40,740 nucleotides of DNA from an uncultured bacterium (lineage in GTDB: Bacteria > Patescibacteriota > Minisyncoccia > Phycocordibacterales > UBA918). The notes below the pieces were generated by a model. It worked only from the letters and a program-made list of their open reading frames with translations, made no database searches and was not told the origin of the DNA. The DNA lies in the NCBI GenBank assembly GCA_950073265.1, contig CATMPJ010000005.1, forward strand, positions 1 through 40,740, read 5' to 3'. The position numbers and the translations under genes are program-made. This document shows positions 19,654-30,366 of the stretch, piece after piece. Each line of letters opens with the position of its first letter. Position 1 is the first letter of the stretch.

Positions 19654-20842
19654 AGTTACTTATTATATTGTATACATCTTCATAGTACGTGTTGTATTCC
19701 AACTCATAATCTATTGCCCTGGAAGCATTCCTGCCAATTTCAAGTATCTTATTTTCCCACATTTCATCTATTTCTCCCAGTTTTTTACTGAGCTTTTTAG
19801 AGTCTGGCGGAATCAAAAAACCGTTATATTCATTTCTTACTATGTCTGACATCGCTGCGCTACTAACGACTACTGGATAACCAGCATCCATGGCTTCAAG
19901 TACTACTCTAGGCCTTCCTTCAGAGAAGGAAGGCAATAACAAAACACCGATCTCCTCAGTTAGCATTTCATTTAAATTCACACGACCTTTTAATTCTACT
20001 GAATGAAGACTTTGATATCTATTGTAAATAGACTTAAACGCAGGACTCTGTTTTCCTAGTAGACATAAAGTGCCTCTACCGCCATTTTCTTTGTAGATTT
20101 TCCACGCTTCTAAAATAATATCCAAACCTTTTCTTACTGCGTGGTTTGAGACAAACAAAAACTTGGGATGTTTTGAGATTGTCCCCGAACCAAACATTCT
20201 TTTGGATAGGGGGGGTCTAAGCTTGTACAACTTTTCCTTATTGATTCCATTTTCTATAAAGGTATTTTCTGCATGAGTACTGAAGACAATTATATTATCG
20301 GCAATTTCAAGTGCTTTGATTGCCTGAGAGACAGCGGGCCAGTAATTTATTGGATCTGCGTCCCTGCGAGAAATATGATTTATCCTTTCTCGCTCTCTCA
20401 CTCTATTCCACAGAGATAAAGGATGATCTGCATCAGCTTCTAATATAACAGGAAGTCCTCTTTTTTTGGCTGCCTTAACTAGAGGTAAAAAGTTTGATTG
20501 AGTAAATACGCAATTTGATTGCTTAAATTGTTTACTATATATGATTCTATATGAGAGTATCTTCGTTCCCATATGTCGAGCAAAGCTACTATAGCCAAGT
20601 GGTGACGCTAGTTTCTGTATTAAGCTTGAAAGAGCAAGGATAAATCGTGATCCACAATATGAGGTGAGAATCGAGTGTTTGTTTTTTAGGATATCCTTTT
20701 TTTCAGGGTGACCAAAATAAAATATACGTATATTTTTGTGTTTTTCAAATTCATCCAAATAACCATTTAGTCGACCAGATTTTCCACCTTCATGATAGAT
20801 TGGACTCCAAAAAGCCATCAAGAGCTTAGTTTCTTTACGCAT
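19634..20842 (-). CDS. Glycosyltransferase family 4
   Basis: FLFVSNHAVRKGLDIILEAW; LLPSFSEGRPRVVLEAMDAGYPVVVSS. Confidence 0.82.
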   Translation of the reverse strand: MRKETKLLMAFWSPIYHEGGKSGRLNGYLDEFEKHKNIRIFYFGHPEKKDILKNKHSILTSYCGSRFILALSSLIQKLASPLGYSSFARHMGTKILSYRIIYSKQFKQSNCVFTQSNFLPLVKAAKKRGLPVILEADADHPLSLWNRVRERERINHISRRDADPINYWPAVSQAIKALEIADNIIVFSTHAENTFIENGINKEKLYKLRPPLSKRMFGSGTISKHPKFLFVSNHAVRKGLDIILEAWKIYKENGGRGTLCLLGKQSPAFKSIYNRYQSLHSVELKGRVNLNEMLTEEIGVLLLPSFSEGRPRVVLEAMDAGYPVVVSSAAMSDIVRNEYNGFLIPPDSKKLSKKLGEIDEMWENKILEIGRNASRAIDYELEYNTYYEDVYNIISNCGDELH

Positions 20843-21651
20843 AGGATGTGTCTTTCTTATTAAGCACAAGCATCTTTTGGTCTTTAGTCGTTCTCTCTTT
20901 AAGGATGTGGATTAGATGAGCCGGATCAACTTGTGTTCTTAAAAAATCGTAATGGTCAGGATTGGCTGGAGTTAAGGTAATAGTTTCAATAATATGTGTA
21001 CTCTGGAAACGATTCTTGACAGTGTCACTTGCACCAGGTTTCTTGTGATCGTGAGTCTCTACGATAATCGTTTTGATTTGTGCCAATTTCGGAGAAAGGA
21101 TGGGATTAAGTATTTCTGTCTCAAATCCTTCCGCGTCACAGATTAGTAGAGTCTCACCCACAATAGATTTTTCAAGAGTCTCGAAAGTACAAGTCCTTTT
21201 AAGTTGGAGTCTTCCTCCGATGTTATTTTTTTCTGCTAAAAGAGAGGCAAGTTTAAGGGCTTGACTATTTGAATCAAATCCAACCAAATGTGCATGTGGA
21301 AAAGATATACCCAAACCTATTAAGTAGTATCCTTCTGCGCATCCAATATCTACAATGGTATCATAAGAATCAAGCTTTATTTTTTCTAAGTAAGAATGAA
21401 GAGGTTCTTCGTAACAACCAATCAGCTTGTTTAGTAAAGAACTTCCTGCAGCTTGGGAAACATACAAAAGGCCCGCAAAAGGACCATTTGATACTTGTAG
21501 GCCATTTTGGGAAATATATTTTGCTACATAACGTTTTTGCAACCTCCGCCTTTTACTCATTTTTTTCCTAACCGCTTTGCGCTTTAGAAAAATCCAAATA
21601 AGAAGTTTCTGGGGAAGAACATTCTTCAATACGTGTTTTAAATTAGACATA
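20835..21651 (-). CDS. SAM-dependent methyltransferase (FkbM-like)
   Basis: DTIVDIGCAEGYYLIGLGISFPHAHLVGFDSN; LLICDAEGFETEIL; IIVETHDH. Confidence 0.7.
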
Positions 21652-22830
21652 CTCAATACTGGAGTTGTAAAAATTTTGTATAGTCTTGGCCATTTGCCAT
21701 ATTTGTTTTTCTGGAGAAAGTTCAGATACATATTTTGCACCGTTCATACGGACACTTTCATAGAGTAGGGGATCATTGTAGAGTAGAGAAATAATGTGGC
21801 ACAGCTCCTTAGAATCGCCTGGTGTAAAGAGTAAACCATTGTAGTAGTTTTTTACCGTGCAATAAGTTCCACCTGAATCTGAACAGACCGCTACAGCTCC
21901 TACACTCATAGCTTCTAGTTGTACTTTTCCTTGTTTTTCTGCAAATGAAGGCATAACCACTATGTCGTTCTGTGCCAACTTGTGATAAAAGGCATCGCGT
22001 TCGTATACTGGCCCATGAAATTTAATTATCAAACCATTTGCTAATGTTTTATTTGTTTTATTTTTCAAAGTCTCGACACCTATGATATTTAAAGTGATTT
22101 TTTCTCTAAGATATGATTGCTGGAGTGCTGAGAGTAAGACGGAAAGTCCTTTTCGTGGGTTTTCATTGCCTACAAAAGCAATATTGTAAGTCAACTCTTT
22201 TTTTACAAGCGCCATATCTGTATTGAGTTTTGGACAAGAAATTATCTCACTCTGGGTCCGGTGGTTTTTAACGTTGAATATTATATTACCTGAATAAAAA
22301 ATATAATTATTCTTGAAGATTCCTCTTGTAATAAGTGAATAAATGAATGACTTAAGGGGGTTAAGTAAAACACGTATCATTCCTTTTCTGAATCCTTCAC
22401 TAAAAATCATATGTTTTGATAAATGTACTGCGTTTGTATCAGAGCGTACCCATATTGATAACTTTCTACGTCTTAGTATCCAGGCTAAGAATATAGAGTT
22501 TATTTTAAAAGGATAGTACACCATATACAACTCATCTTTTGGAAGGCTCAGTAATGAAGTTTTGTAAAAGTAATACTTTTTTACGAAATCTCTTAGTGAT
22601 AAATCTGAAAAAAAAGAGATACACTCTATTTCTGGAGGAAGGGCTGTTAGTTTGGAAGCGTCTAAAGAGGAAACTTCTTTAATTTTTACGTACAATTTTA
22701 ATTCAAAGTGCTTAATCAGTTCTATATAGTGGGAGTTGTGTGGTAAGAAGTATTGTCCATTATGGCGATACACACTAAAGGGTACGATTAAGTGAAGCGT
22801 CTTCATAGATACACATGTTTGTGGAGTCAT
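21643..22830 (-). CDS. Glycosyltransferase family 4
   Basis: YNIAFVGNENPRKGLSVLLSAL; DIVVMPSFAEKQGKVQLEAMSVGAVAVCSDSGGT; ATG at 22830, 6 nt after TATCAT. Confidence 0.82.
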   Translation of the reverse strand: MTPQTCVSMKTLHLIVPFSVYRHNGQYFLPHNSHYIELIKHFELKLYVKIKEVSSLDASKLTALPPEIECISFFSDLSLRDFVKKYYFYKTSLLSLPKDELYMVYYPFKINSIFLAWILRRRKLSIWVRSDTNAVHLSKHMIFSEGFRKGMIRVLLNPLKSFIYSLITRGIFKNNYIFYSGNIIFNVKNHRTQSEIISCPKLNTDMALVKKELTYNIAFVGNENPRKGLSVLLSALQQSYLREKITLNIIGVETLKNKTNKTLANGLIIKFHGPVYERDAFYHKLAQNDIVVMPSFAEKQGKVQLEAMSVGAVAVCSDSGGTYCTVKNYYNGLLFTPGDSKELCHIISLLYNDPLLYESVRMNGAKYVSELSPEKQIWQMAKTIQNFYNSSIEYV

Positions 22831-23237
22831 ATTAGCATGATACGATTTATCATAATAAATGAACATACTTTAGCTTAAAAGAAGCTGGGAAGAAAATCCT
22901 GCAAGGACTCAAGATTCACAGGCCTGTCTTATAGTGGCGCACTGTGCAATGCGAAAGCCGATCTCGCTTTAATGGTACAGGTCAGTGTACTTTTTGGCAG
23001 TAAGGGTTGCTATGCCTTGAAAATTTTTATTGAGCAGCTCAAGTATTCGGTAAACTGAGTTACCGATTGCATTTCGAGAAAATTCGCGTCAGATTGCTTT
23101 TAATGATTTAGAAAATATAGTCTGAAGATACAGTATTACTTAAACTATAAAGACGAGAGAAAATTACCATCGAGGACAGAGCGGTCTTTGAAGAATACTG
23201 TGATCCAAAAAGCAGGTATTTAGAATTGAACGGTATA

Positions 23238-24497
23238 CTATTCAGTTCTATAGAATAGAAAAGAACTTAGAATTGCGGCTATACAAGTGCTGATAAGAAT
23301 TGCTGCAACAGCCCCCCAGATTCCATAGATAGGCAAAAGTATTAAGAGCAGAACTATTTTTAATGTGGGAATTGAGATCCTAGAAATGTATAGGGGAGTA
23401 GTTTTTGCATGGGCAACCAAAGTATCTTGGAAAGCGCTTCTAGGTAAAAAAAGTAAGGCTACAGCTAGAATTTGTGATACGAGTACTGATTCGGGATACG
23501 CAGGAAATATAATTTTAAACACCGTAGGTGCAAATAGGATATATCCAAAAACCACGAAGCTGGTTAGTATAAAAAATAAAAGTACTTTGCGGGGGAGGGT
23601 ATTTTTTAATGTGGGGAAATCACGGGTAGCAAGCTTTGGTAAAATCAATGAACTCAATAAGTTGATTCCGTTACTGGTGTATTTAGTAGGGAGTTGCGCA
23701 ATTGTGAAAGACGCTACTGCAACAGGTCCCAAGAAATTAAATATAAGAACTTTGTCAATATGATTCGCAACTTTTCCGAAAGAATTCATAACACTTAAGT
23801 GTTTACTATATGTGACAATATTTGTATTTACCGGATTGAAACTTTTGTCCAAATTTAGAGTCAATCTTAATGCAATAGTTATAGAGATCAGGTTAGTGAC
23901 ATAATATGTCAATATTAACAAGACAGGGTTTGTCGTTATGAAGGCAGCACTTACTATTCCTAAAGTCGGCAAAAACCTTCTTATAAGCGCAATGAAAGCA
24001 TTTAAACGAAATTGCTGCTTGCCTTGCAAATAGAACTGATATAACCCAAAGCTTTCAATAAGTGGAGCAGTAGATCCAGCTATTAAAAAACATGTTCCTA
24101 ATACACTATTCCCTATAAAAAAATAGTAGATTGCAACTATTCCGGAAGTGATAACTATCCCTGTATTCCATTTGAGCTTTATTTTTATACTATTCCATAG
24201 AAGCCCATCATGTCCTTGAGCAACTGCGCGTAGCAGTGCCGAATTAATTCCAGTTAAGGTAAAGGCGCCAAGTATTAAGACAGTAGAAAGCACGAACTGA
24301 TAAGTTCCCAGGACACTTTTAGGAATCAGGTTTGCTAACACTACTGTTACTATTAATCCAGCAACTATTTCAATGCTATAGCCAACACTAACCCAAAAAC
24401 CATTTTTAGTTAAATACACCATGTCGGTCTTGGTGTATTTTTCGGTCCAGCGTAGAAACCTTACAGCCTTCTTTTTGATTTTTCTTGGAGCTTGCAT
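23238..24497 (-). CDS. Polysaccharide flippase (Wzx/MATE-like)
   Basis: Many TM helices; LTKNGFWVSVGYSIEIVAGLIVTVVLANLIPKSVLGTYQFVLS. Confidence 0.8.
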   Translation of the reverse strand: MQAPRKIKKKAVRFLRWTEKYTKTDMVYLTKNGFWVSVGYSIEIVAGLIVTVVLANLIPKSVLGTYQFVLSTVLILGAFTLTGINSALLRAVAQGHDGLLWNSIKIKLKWNTGIVITSGIVAIYYFFIGNSVLGTCFLIAGSTAPLIESFGLYQFYLQGKQQFRLNAFIALIRRFLPTLGIVSAAFITTNPVLLILTYYVTNLISITIALRLTLNLDKSFNPVNTNIVTYSKHLSVMNSFGKVANHIDKVLIFNFLGPVAVASFTIAQLPTKYTSNGINLLSSLILPKLATRDFPTLKNTLPRKVLLFFILTSFVVFGYILFAPTVFKIIFPAYPESVLVSQILAVALLFLPRSAFQDTLVAHAKTTPLYISRISIPTLKIVLLLILLPIYGIWGAVAAILISTCIAAILSSFLFYRTE

Positions 24498-24627
24498 TAA
24501 TTTTTGAGTCTCATTTGAGACTATTTAATATAGGTTTGATTATAACTTGAGAAAAAAGCTTTGTAACGATTTTTTAATAATCACAAGTGTAAAAATTAAT
24601 GCATTACCTATATAGTGTTGAACAATA

Positions 24628-25641
24628 ATGGAGAAAGGACAAAAAAAGAAAGTGGTGGTGATTGGTGGTGGAACAGGGACGCATACGGTGCTGCGGGGGC
24701 TCAAGCGCTACGAGAAGCAACTCGACCTTACAGCCATCGTGACCATGGCTGATTCGGGTGGTTCGACCGGTCGATTGCGAGACGAGTTTGGTTTTTTGCC
24801 GGTTGGTGATGTGCGCATGGCGTTGGCTGCTTTGGCTAAGGATATTGATTCACATCAGGAGCTACTGCGAGAACTGTTCTTATATCGCTTCTCAAAAGGC
24901 GAAGGACTCTCCGGTCACAACTTCGGCAATTTGCTACTCGTAGCACTAACAGATATTCTCGGTAGTGAAGAGGCAGCTATTCGCGCCGCTGGAAAAGTGT
25001 TGGGTGTGCAAGGGGGGGTAGTGCCGGTAACGACAGAGAAAGTACATCTTATTGCCGGCTATGAAAAAGGTGCGGTGTTACGTAGTGAGCATGAAATCGA
25101 TGAACCACCAGAAGCGCTTTCCAAGCAACGCATTGTCGATCTGACTGTTTCACCTGATGTGCGCATTAACCCGAAAGCTGAAGAAGCAATTTTGAATGCA
25201 GATATGGTCGTGGTGGGTCCAGGTGATTTGTACACCAGTGTCTTGGCTAACTGCGTGGTGAGTGGAATGGCTGATGCACTACGGCGCACTCGAGCACCGA
25301 TGGTGTATGTGAGTAATCTCATGACCAAAGTAGGACAGACGCACGATATGGGTGTTAAGGAGCATCTGGCAGAGATGAGGCGCTATCTAAAACGTCGGCC
25401 AGACATTGTGGTGGTTAATACGAGTTCGTTTCCAGAAGATTTACTTGAACGGTATGCCGCGGATGGGGAGTTTCCGGTGGTAAACAACACAGACAAAACT
25501 GATGGTGAAATAATTACCGGGGATTACGTAGCGAGTGAGGAAGTGGTCACTGCCTCCGGTGATGTTTTAAAACGGAGCTTGATTCGTCACGACTCCGCCA
25601 AGCTAGCCGATACGCTCCTTGATATTTTAACGCGCGTGTAG
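24628..25641 (+). CDS. yvcK: Gluconeogenesis factor / CofD-like family (YvcK)
   Basis: VVVIGGGTGTHTVLRGLKRY; MADSGGSTGRLRDEFGFLPVGDVRMALAAL. Confidence 0.9.
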   Translation: MEKGQKKKVVVIGGGTGTHTVLRGLKRYEKQLDLTAIVTMADSGGSTGRLRDEFGFLPVGDVRMALAALAKDIDSHQELLRELFLYRFSKGEGLSGHNFGNLLLVALTDILGSEEAAIRAAGKVLGVQGGVVPVTTEKVHLIAGYEKGAVLRSEHEIDEPPEALSKQRIVDLTVSPDVRINPKAEEAILNADMVVVGPGDLYTSVLANCVVSGMADALRRTRAPMVYVSNLMTKVGQTHDMGVKEHLAEMRRYLKRRPDIVVVNTSSFPEDLLERYAADGEFPVVNNTDKTDGEIITGDYVASEEVVTASGDVLKRSLIRHDSAKLADTLLDILTRV

Positions 25642-25683
25642 ACTGCGGCATTTTTCTGACATAAGGTTGCTATACTAAAGTCG

Positions 25684-27042
25684 ATGGTACTTCGAAATCG
25701 ACTTTCAGACCGCGATGCGTCAGAGCGTGAGAACGTGATGTTGGACACGGTCTTGCGTAGTACGACCCCACAACAATCAAGTGAAAAACTAGTTTCGGTA
25801 GAAGAAGCGATTGCAGGTAAGCGCATGTTTTCAAGCGGAGTGAAGCGCTCGGCGCTGCGCGTCTTATTCATTTCTCAGGATACGAGACTACTCAATCCGA
25901 GTACGCAGTCACTCGATGGGTACGTGCAGCTTAAAGATTTGTTTGAAGAGGTACATATTTTAATCCTCCGTACTGGTATTCCAGCCAAGTACCCAGCTCT
26001 GCGGGTTGATAGTAATGTCTGGATGTATACCGCAACCGCCAAAGCCTGGTGGCGCCTACCGAAGGCAGGGATTAACTTGCTTGAACAAGAACTCGTATTC
26101 GCCAATGGCTTCCGGCCAGACTTGGTGGTAGCCCGAGATCCGTTTGAGTCTGGGTTGGTGGGTAAGGCGCTCGCGCAAAAATATGAGAAGCCACTACAGA
26201 TACACGTGCTCAAAAATTACAATACACATGTTTTTCGGAAAGAGGCAGGTAAAAATGTCTGGCGCCGCTTTTTGCCACGTTACACCATTCCGCAAGCTAT
26301 CAGTGTGCGTGCTGATACTAAAGAGATTCTTGAGATAGTGAAAGAGCGTTTCAATGTGCCAGACCTTTCGTTACTGCCTAAGTATCATTCTTATAAGCGC
26401 TTTGCTAAAGCGACACCAAAGATTGATTTAAAAGAAAAGTACAAGCCATTTATCTTCTTCTTTTTATTCATTGGTAAATTAGATAGTAACAGTACTGCGT
26501 ATCAAACCATTGATGCCTTACGTACAGTGCTGCAAAATCCGCGCATTTGTCTTTTGATATTGGGTGATGGTCCAGCAAAAAGCGAATTTCAAAAGCGTGC
26601 CAAAATACTCGGCATTGAAAAACAAATCATATTTGAATCTAAAGTTGCGGACTTGGTCTCGTATCTAAAAGGAGCACACGTAGCGATGGTGACGGACACG
26701 ACAGAGTATGCAGATGAAGCGCTGCTGCAAGCGGCCGCGGCGGGTTTACCGGCGATTATGACGCAGACGGAGCGGCGGGCTGATTTGTTTGAAGATAATG
26801 TCTCAGGTCTATTGTGTGCTCCAGACGACACTGCCGCACTGACCAAAGCGGTCAATGAGTTGTTAAACAACGCCGGGAAGCGAAACATAATGGGGGAGTA
26901 TGCAGCGCGTATGGTACGCGAACGATTTCATGACAGTGAACACCAATATCAAGAAGCCTTTCGTAATAGTATCGAAGAGACAATCTTGGTGGAAGAGCAG
27001 TCAGCGGAGAAAAATGACGACCCAGCTACACCAGCAGATTAA
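25684..27042 (+). CDS. Glycosyltransferase family 4
   Basis: FFLFIGKLDSNSTAYQTIDAL; LGDGPAKSEFQKRA; ALLQAAAAGLPAIMT. Confidence 0.8.
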   Translation: MVLRNRLSDRDASERENVMLDTVLRSTTPQQSSEKLVSVEEAIAGKRMFSSGVKRSALRVLFISQDTRLLNPSTQSLDGYVQLKDLFEEVHILILRTGIPAKYPALRVDSNVWMYTATAKAWWRLPKAGINLLEQELVFANGFRPDLVVARDPFESGLVGKALAQKYEKPLQIHVLKNYNTHVFRKEAGKNVWRRFLPRYTIPQAISVRADTKEILEIVKERFNVPDLSLLPKYHSYKRFAKATPKIDLKEKYKPFIFFFLFIGKLDSNSTAYQTIDALRTVLQNPRICLLILGDGPAKSEFQKRAKILGIEKQIIFESKVADLVSYLKGAHVAMVTDTTEYADEALLQAAAAGLPAIMTQTERRADLFEDNVSGLLCAPDDTAALTKAVNELLNNAGKRNIMGEYAARMVRERFHDSEHQYQEAFRNSIEETILVEEQSAEKNDDPATPAD

Positions 27043-27093
27043 GTATCGTCTAGCTTAATCCTGAACCGTGATGCGTGGTATAGTCTTACTCAT

Positions 27094-29268
27094 ATGAAAG
27101 ACATACTCAAAGCACTGGTATTTGCTGGTCTGTTTGCAATACCTTTTTTAACCTTATACGTAGAAGACGCGTATTTCTTCCCCTACATTACTGGAAAAAA
27201 CTTTTGGTTTCGAATCATCGTTGATTTTACGTTGGTTGCCTGGGTACTTTGGGCCTTAATAGATGTCAAGGTACGCCCGCGCATCTCAGGCTTAGTGTGG
27301 AGTGGCGGTGCGTTATTGGTGATTATGTTTTTCGCCAATCTGTTTGGTGAACACCCACCTACTAGCTTTTGGAGTAACTTTGAACGAATGGGTGGCTACG
27401 TCTCGCTCGTGCATACACTGCTTTATGCACTTATTTTAGGCAGTGTACTCAAAACGAAAGAACAGTGGCGCTATCTTTTCAGTACTTCATTAGTCGTAGC
27501 CTTTATTGTGGCGGTGTATGGCTTGGCACAGGCTGATGGTCGGATTGAGAGTCTATTGGGCAACGCGGCCTACATGGCGATTTATATGCTCTTCCATATC
27601 TTTATCGCTTTCTGGTTGTTTGTGGAAACAAAGAAGCCGCTGCAAAAAACGATACTGCTACTCCTTGCGGTCATGTTCACCTTTGTCTTAATTGAAACCG
27701 GTACTCGCGGTACAGCGGTCGGTCTAGCGGTTGGTGTGCTTACCATGGCCGCCTACATCGGAATCTTTGGTAAGCAGTATGCTGAGATTCGTAAATATGC
27801 AATCGGTGTGTTTGCGATCTTAGTGATTGCCGTCGCTGGATTTGTCGCTGGACGCAATACTGATCTGGTACAAAACAATCAGAATCTGTCGCGCATTGCC
27901 AACATCTCAGTTGAAGACCTCACTGTTCGAGCCGAAATTTGGGGTGTAGCGTGGGAAGGGGTAAAGGATCGACCAGTACTTGGTTGGGGGCAGAGTAATT
28001 TCAACTATGTATTCAATCAATATTACGAACCGTCCCTATATGATCAAGAACAGTGGTTTGATCGAGCGCACAACATTTTCTTTGATTGGCTGATTGCCGG
28101 AGGAGTTTTAGGTCTCCTTGCGTATTTGAGTATGTTCGTAGTGTGTGGCTGGTATTTATTGGTCCGGCCATTTTTGCGGCCAGATGACGAATGCTTTACA
28201 GTCTTGGAGCGAGGTGTGTTGCTCGGTATCTTAGCTGGGTACTTCACTCACAACTTGGTCGTGTTTGATAACATCGTGAGTTATATCTTCTTCGCCATTA
28301 TCCTTGGTTTAATTCATTCACGAGTGAGTCGAAGGGTGGCAAGGTTAGAAAAGCCAAACAGTGAAGTCAGTCAAGAAACTATGGTGCAGTTTGCGCTTCC
28401 GGTGGGCGTGATTGTGTTTGTGGCTGTCGTGTACTTTGTACACCTGCCAGGAATGGCTGCGGCGGCAGATATTATTGATGGATTTAGAACAGACAATCCG
28501 ATAGAGCGACTGTCTCACTTTAAGCAGGCAATAGAGCGGGATAGTTTTGCGCACCAAGAAATAACCGAACAAATTACCCAAGAGACCATTTCTTTGTTTG
28601 GTAAACCCGACGTGCCAGAAGAAACGAAGCGTGCATATGCTGAGTATGCTGAAACACAGTTAAATCGTCTGATCACTGAGAAACCTGGTGATGCGCGGGT
28701 GCACGTGTTTGTTGCGTCTTATTACCGTGCCACTAATCAGTTAGAAAAAGCTCGCGAAGAATTAGCTGTGGCGCGTGAACTATCACCTCGAAAACCGTCA
28801 ATTATCATACAACAAGGAGTAGCCGAGCTTGCGCTGGGGAACACTGAAGCAGCGGTGTCGTATATGAAAGAAGCGTATGAGCTTGCACCAGAAAATGCAG
28901 AAGCGAGAGAATACTATATTGCGAGCTTGCTGTATGCCGGTGATGTGGAGTACGCAACAGAGCTTTTGGAAGCAGCAGACGAAAAAGCTCGTCGACGAAT
29001 ATCGCTAGGGAACGTGGCAGCTGGTGCGGCTAATCAAAATGAACAGTATGAATTTATGGTTAGCTTATTTGAGAACAGAGTGGCGTATGAACCAGAAGTA
29101 ACGCAGCACTGGGCAACCCTTGCTTACTTGGAGTATAAAACCGGAGATAAAGAAGGAGCGATTGCTGCTCTGGAGCAAGCAACCGAGATAAATCCTGGTT
29201 TTACTACTACTGCGCAATGTTTCATCACTAACATTGAAGCCGGTGCTGATCCACAAACCGGTTGCTAA
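27094..29268 (+). CDS. O-antigen ligase (WaaL-like) with C-terminal TPR repeats
   Basis: About 10 TM helices; RAEIWGVAWEGVKDRPVLGWGQSNFNYVFNQYY; DRAHNIFFDWLIAGGVLGLLAYL; then TPR helices. Confidence 0.85.
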   Translation: MKDILKALVFAGLFAIPFLTLYVEDAYFFPYITGKNFWFRIIVDFTLVAWVLWALIDVKVRPRISGLVWSGGALLVIMFFANLFGEHPPTSFWSNFERMGGYVSLVHTLLYALILGSVLKTKEQWRYLFSTSLVVAFIVAVYGLAQADGRIESLLGNAAYMAIYMLFHIFIAFWLFVETKKPLQKTILLLLAVMFTFVLIETGTRGTAVGLAVGVLTMAAYIGIFGKQYAEIRKYAIGVFAILVIAVAGFVAGRNTDLVQNNQNLSRIANISVEDLTVRAEIWGVAWEGVKDRPVLGWGQSNFNYVFNQYYEPSLYDQEQWFDRAHNIFFDWLIAGGVLGLLAYLSMFVVCGWYLLVRPFLRPDDECFTVLERGVLLGILAGYFTHNLVVFDNIVSYIFFAIILGLIHSRVSRRVARLEKPNSEVSQETMVQFALPVGVIVFVAVVYFVHLPGMAAAADIIDGFRTDNPIERLSHFKQAIERDSFAHQEITEQITQETISLFGKPDVPEETKRAYAEYAETQLNRLITEKPGDARVHVFVASYYRATNQLEKAREELAVARELSPRKPSIIIQQGVAELALGNTEAAVSYMKEAYELAPENAEAREYYIASLLYAGDVEYATELLEAADEKARRRISLGNVAAGAANQNEQYEFMVSLFENRVAYEPEVTQHWATLAYLEYKTGDKEGAIAALEQATEINPGFTTTAQCFITNIEAGADPQTGC

Positions 29269-29276
29269 TCATTGCT

Positions 29277-30293
29277 ATGGATGATCTCATTCGACAGGAG
29301 GTGTCCCTTGCTCCGTACAGTACATTACGCGTTGGCGGATCAGCGGCGTACCTGGCTGAAGTAACTAGCATTGCAGAGCTGCAGGAGGTCTTGTCGTTTG
29401 CAAAACAACATACGAATGTGCCGCCGCTCGTCATTGGTTCTGGTTCCAATGTGTTATTTAGGGAAGCTGGGTATCCGGGAGTGGTGGTGGTTGTTGGGAT
29501 GACTGGTATCACGCAGGCAGAGGAGGGTGATTCAGTTCTCATTACGGCAGCAGCGGGCGAGTTGTTAGACACAGTTGTATTACATGCAGTACAAGAATCA
29601 CTGTGGGGACTTGAAAACTTAAGCGCTATTCCGGGAACGATTGGTGCGACGCCGGTACAAAATGTGGGCGCCTACGGTGTCGAAGTATCAGACTTGATTG
29701 TGTCTGTTACCGCACTGCATATGGAGACGGGTGAGCAAAGAATCTTTTCTAATGAAGACTGTCAGTTTGCGTATCGTGAATCTTTCTTCAAGACAGAGTC
29801 AGGAAGAAAATGGATTATCACTAGCGTGACCTTTCGGCTTAAAAAAGATCCAGCCCCGCAGTTAGAATACGGAACACTCGCTGAGCTGCAATCAATTCAA
29901 AATATAACCCCGCAACAAGTTCGTGATGAAATAGAAAGTATCAGAGCTGGAAAGTTTCCTGATTGGCACCATGTTGGCACGGCTGGTTCTTTTTTTAAAA
30001 ATCCAATCATTTCACCAACTGCGTACGACGAACTACTTGCACAGTATCCTGATGTACCAGGGTTTGAAACTGAGCATGGGATAAAAGTCTCACTTGGGTA
30101 TGTGCTCGATAAAATTTGTGGTTTGCGTGGGTATTCGAACGGTCCAGTTTGCTTGTACGAAAATCAAGCACTAGTGCTTGTTGCTACCAAAGGAGCAAGG
30201 GCGTCTTTGATCGAAAATTTTGCGCGAGAGATTACAAATCGTGTAGAAGAAAAAACAAAAATAAAAATTGAACCGGAAGTTCGTTTTGTATAA
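29277..30293 (+). CDS. murB: UDP-N-acetylmuramate dehydrogenase
   Basis: APYSTLRVGGSAAYLAEV; VIGSGSNVLF; LSAIPGTIGATPVQNVGAYGVEVSDLI; FFKNPIIS. Confidence 0.93.
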   Translation: MDDLIRQEVSLAPYSTLRVGGSAAYLAEVTSIAELQEVLSFAKQHTNVPPLVIGSGSNVLFREAGYPGVVVVVGMTGITQAEEGDSVLITAAAGELLDTVVLHAVQESLWGLENLSAIPGTIGATPVQNVGAYGVEVSDLIVSVTALHMETGEQRIFSNEDCQFAYRESFFKTESGRKWIITSVTFRLKKDPAPQLEYGTLAELQSIQNITPQQVRDEIESIRAGKFPDWHHVGTAGSFFKNPIISPTAYDELLAQYPDVPGFETEHGIKVSLGYVLDKICGLRGYSNGPVCLYENQALVLVATKGARASLIENFAREITNRVEEKTKIKIEPEVRFV

Positions 30294-30366
30294 ATAAAAA
30301 ATAAAAATTTTTATCCACAAATTTTTTTTAAAAAAAATTATTTTAATTTTTTTTACGTGCGATAAT
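30293..30366 (+). promoter_or_regulatory. A/T-tract region with one perfect DnaA-box match (TTATCCACA, 30311-30319) and TGcGATAAT promoter element
   Basis: taaataaaaaataaaaatttttatccacaaattttttttaaaaaaaattattttaattttttttacgtgcgataat. Confidence 0.5.
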
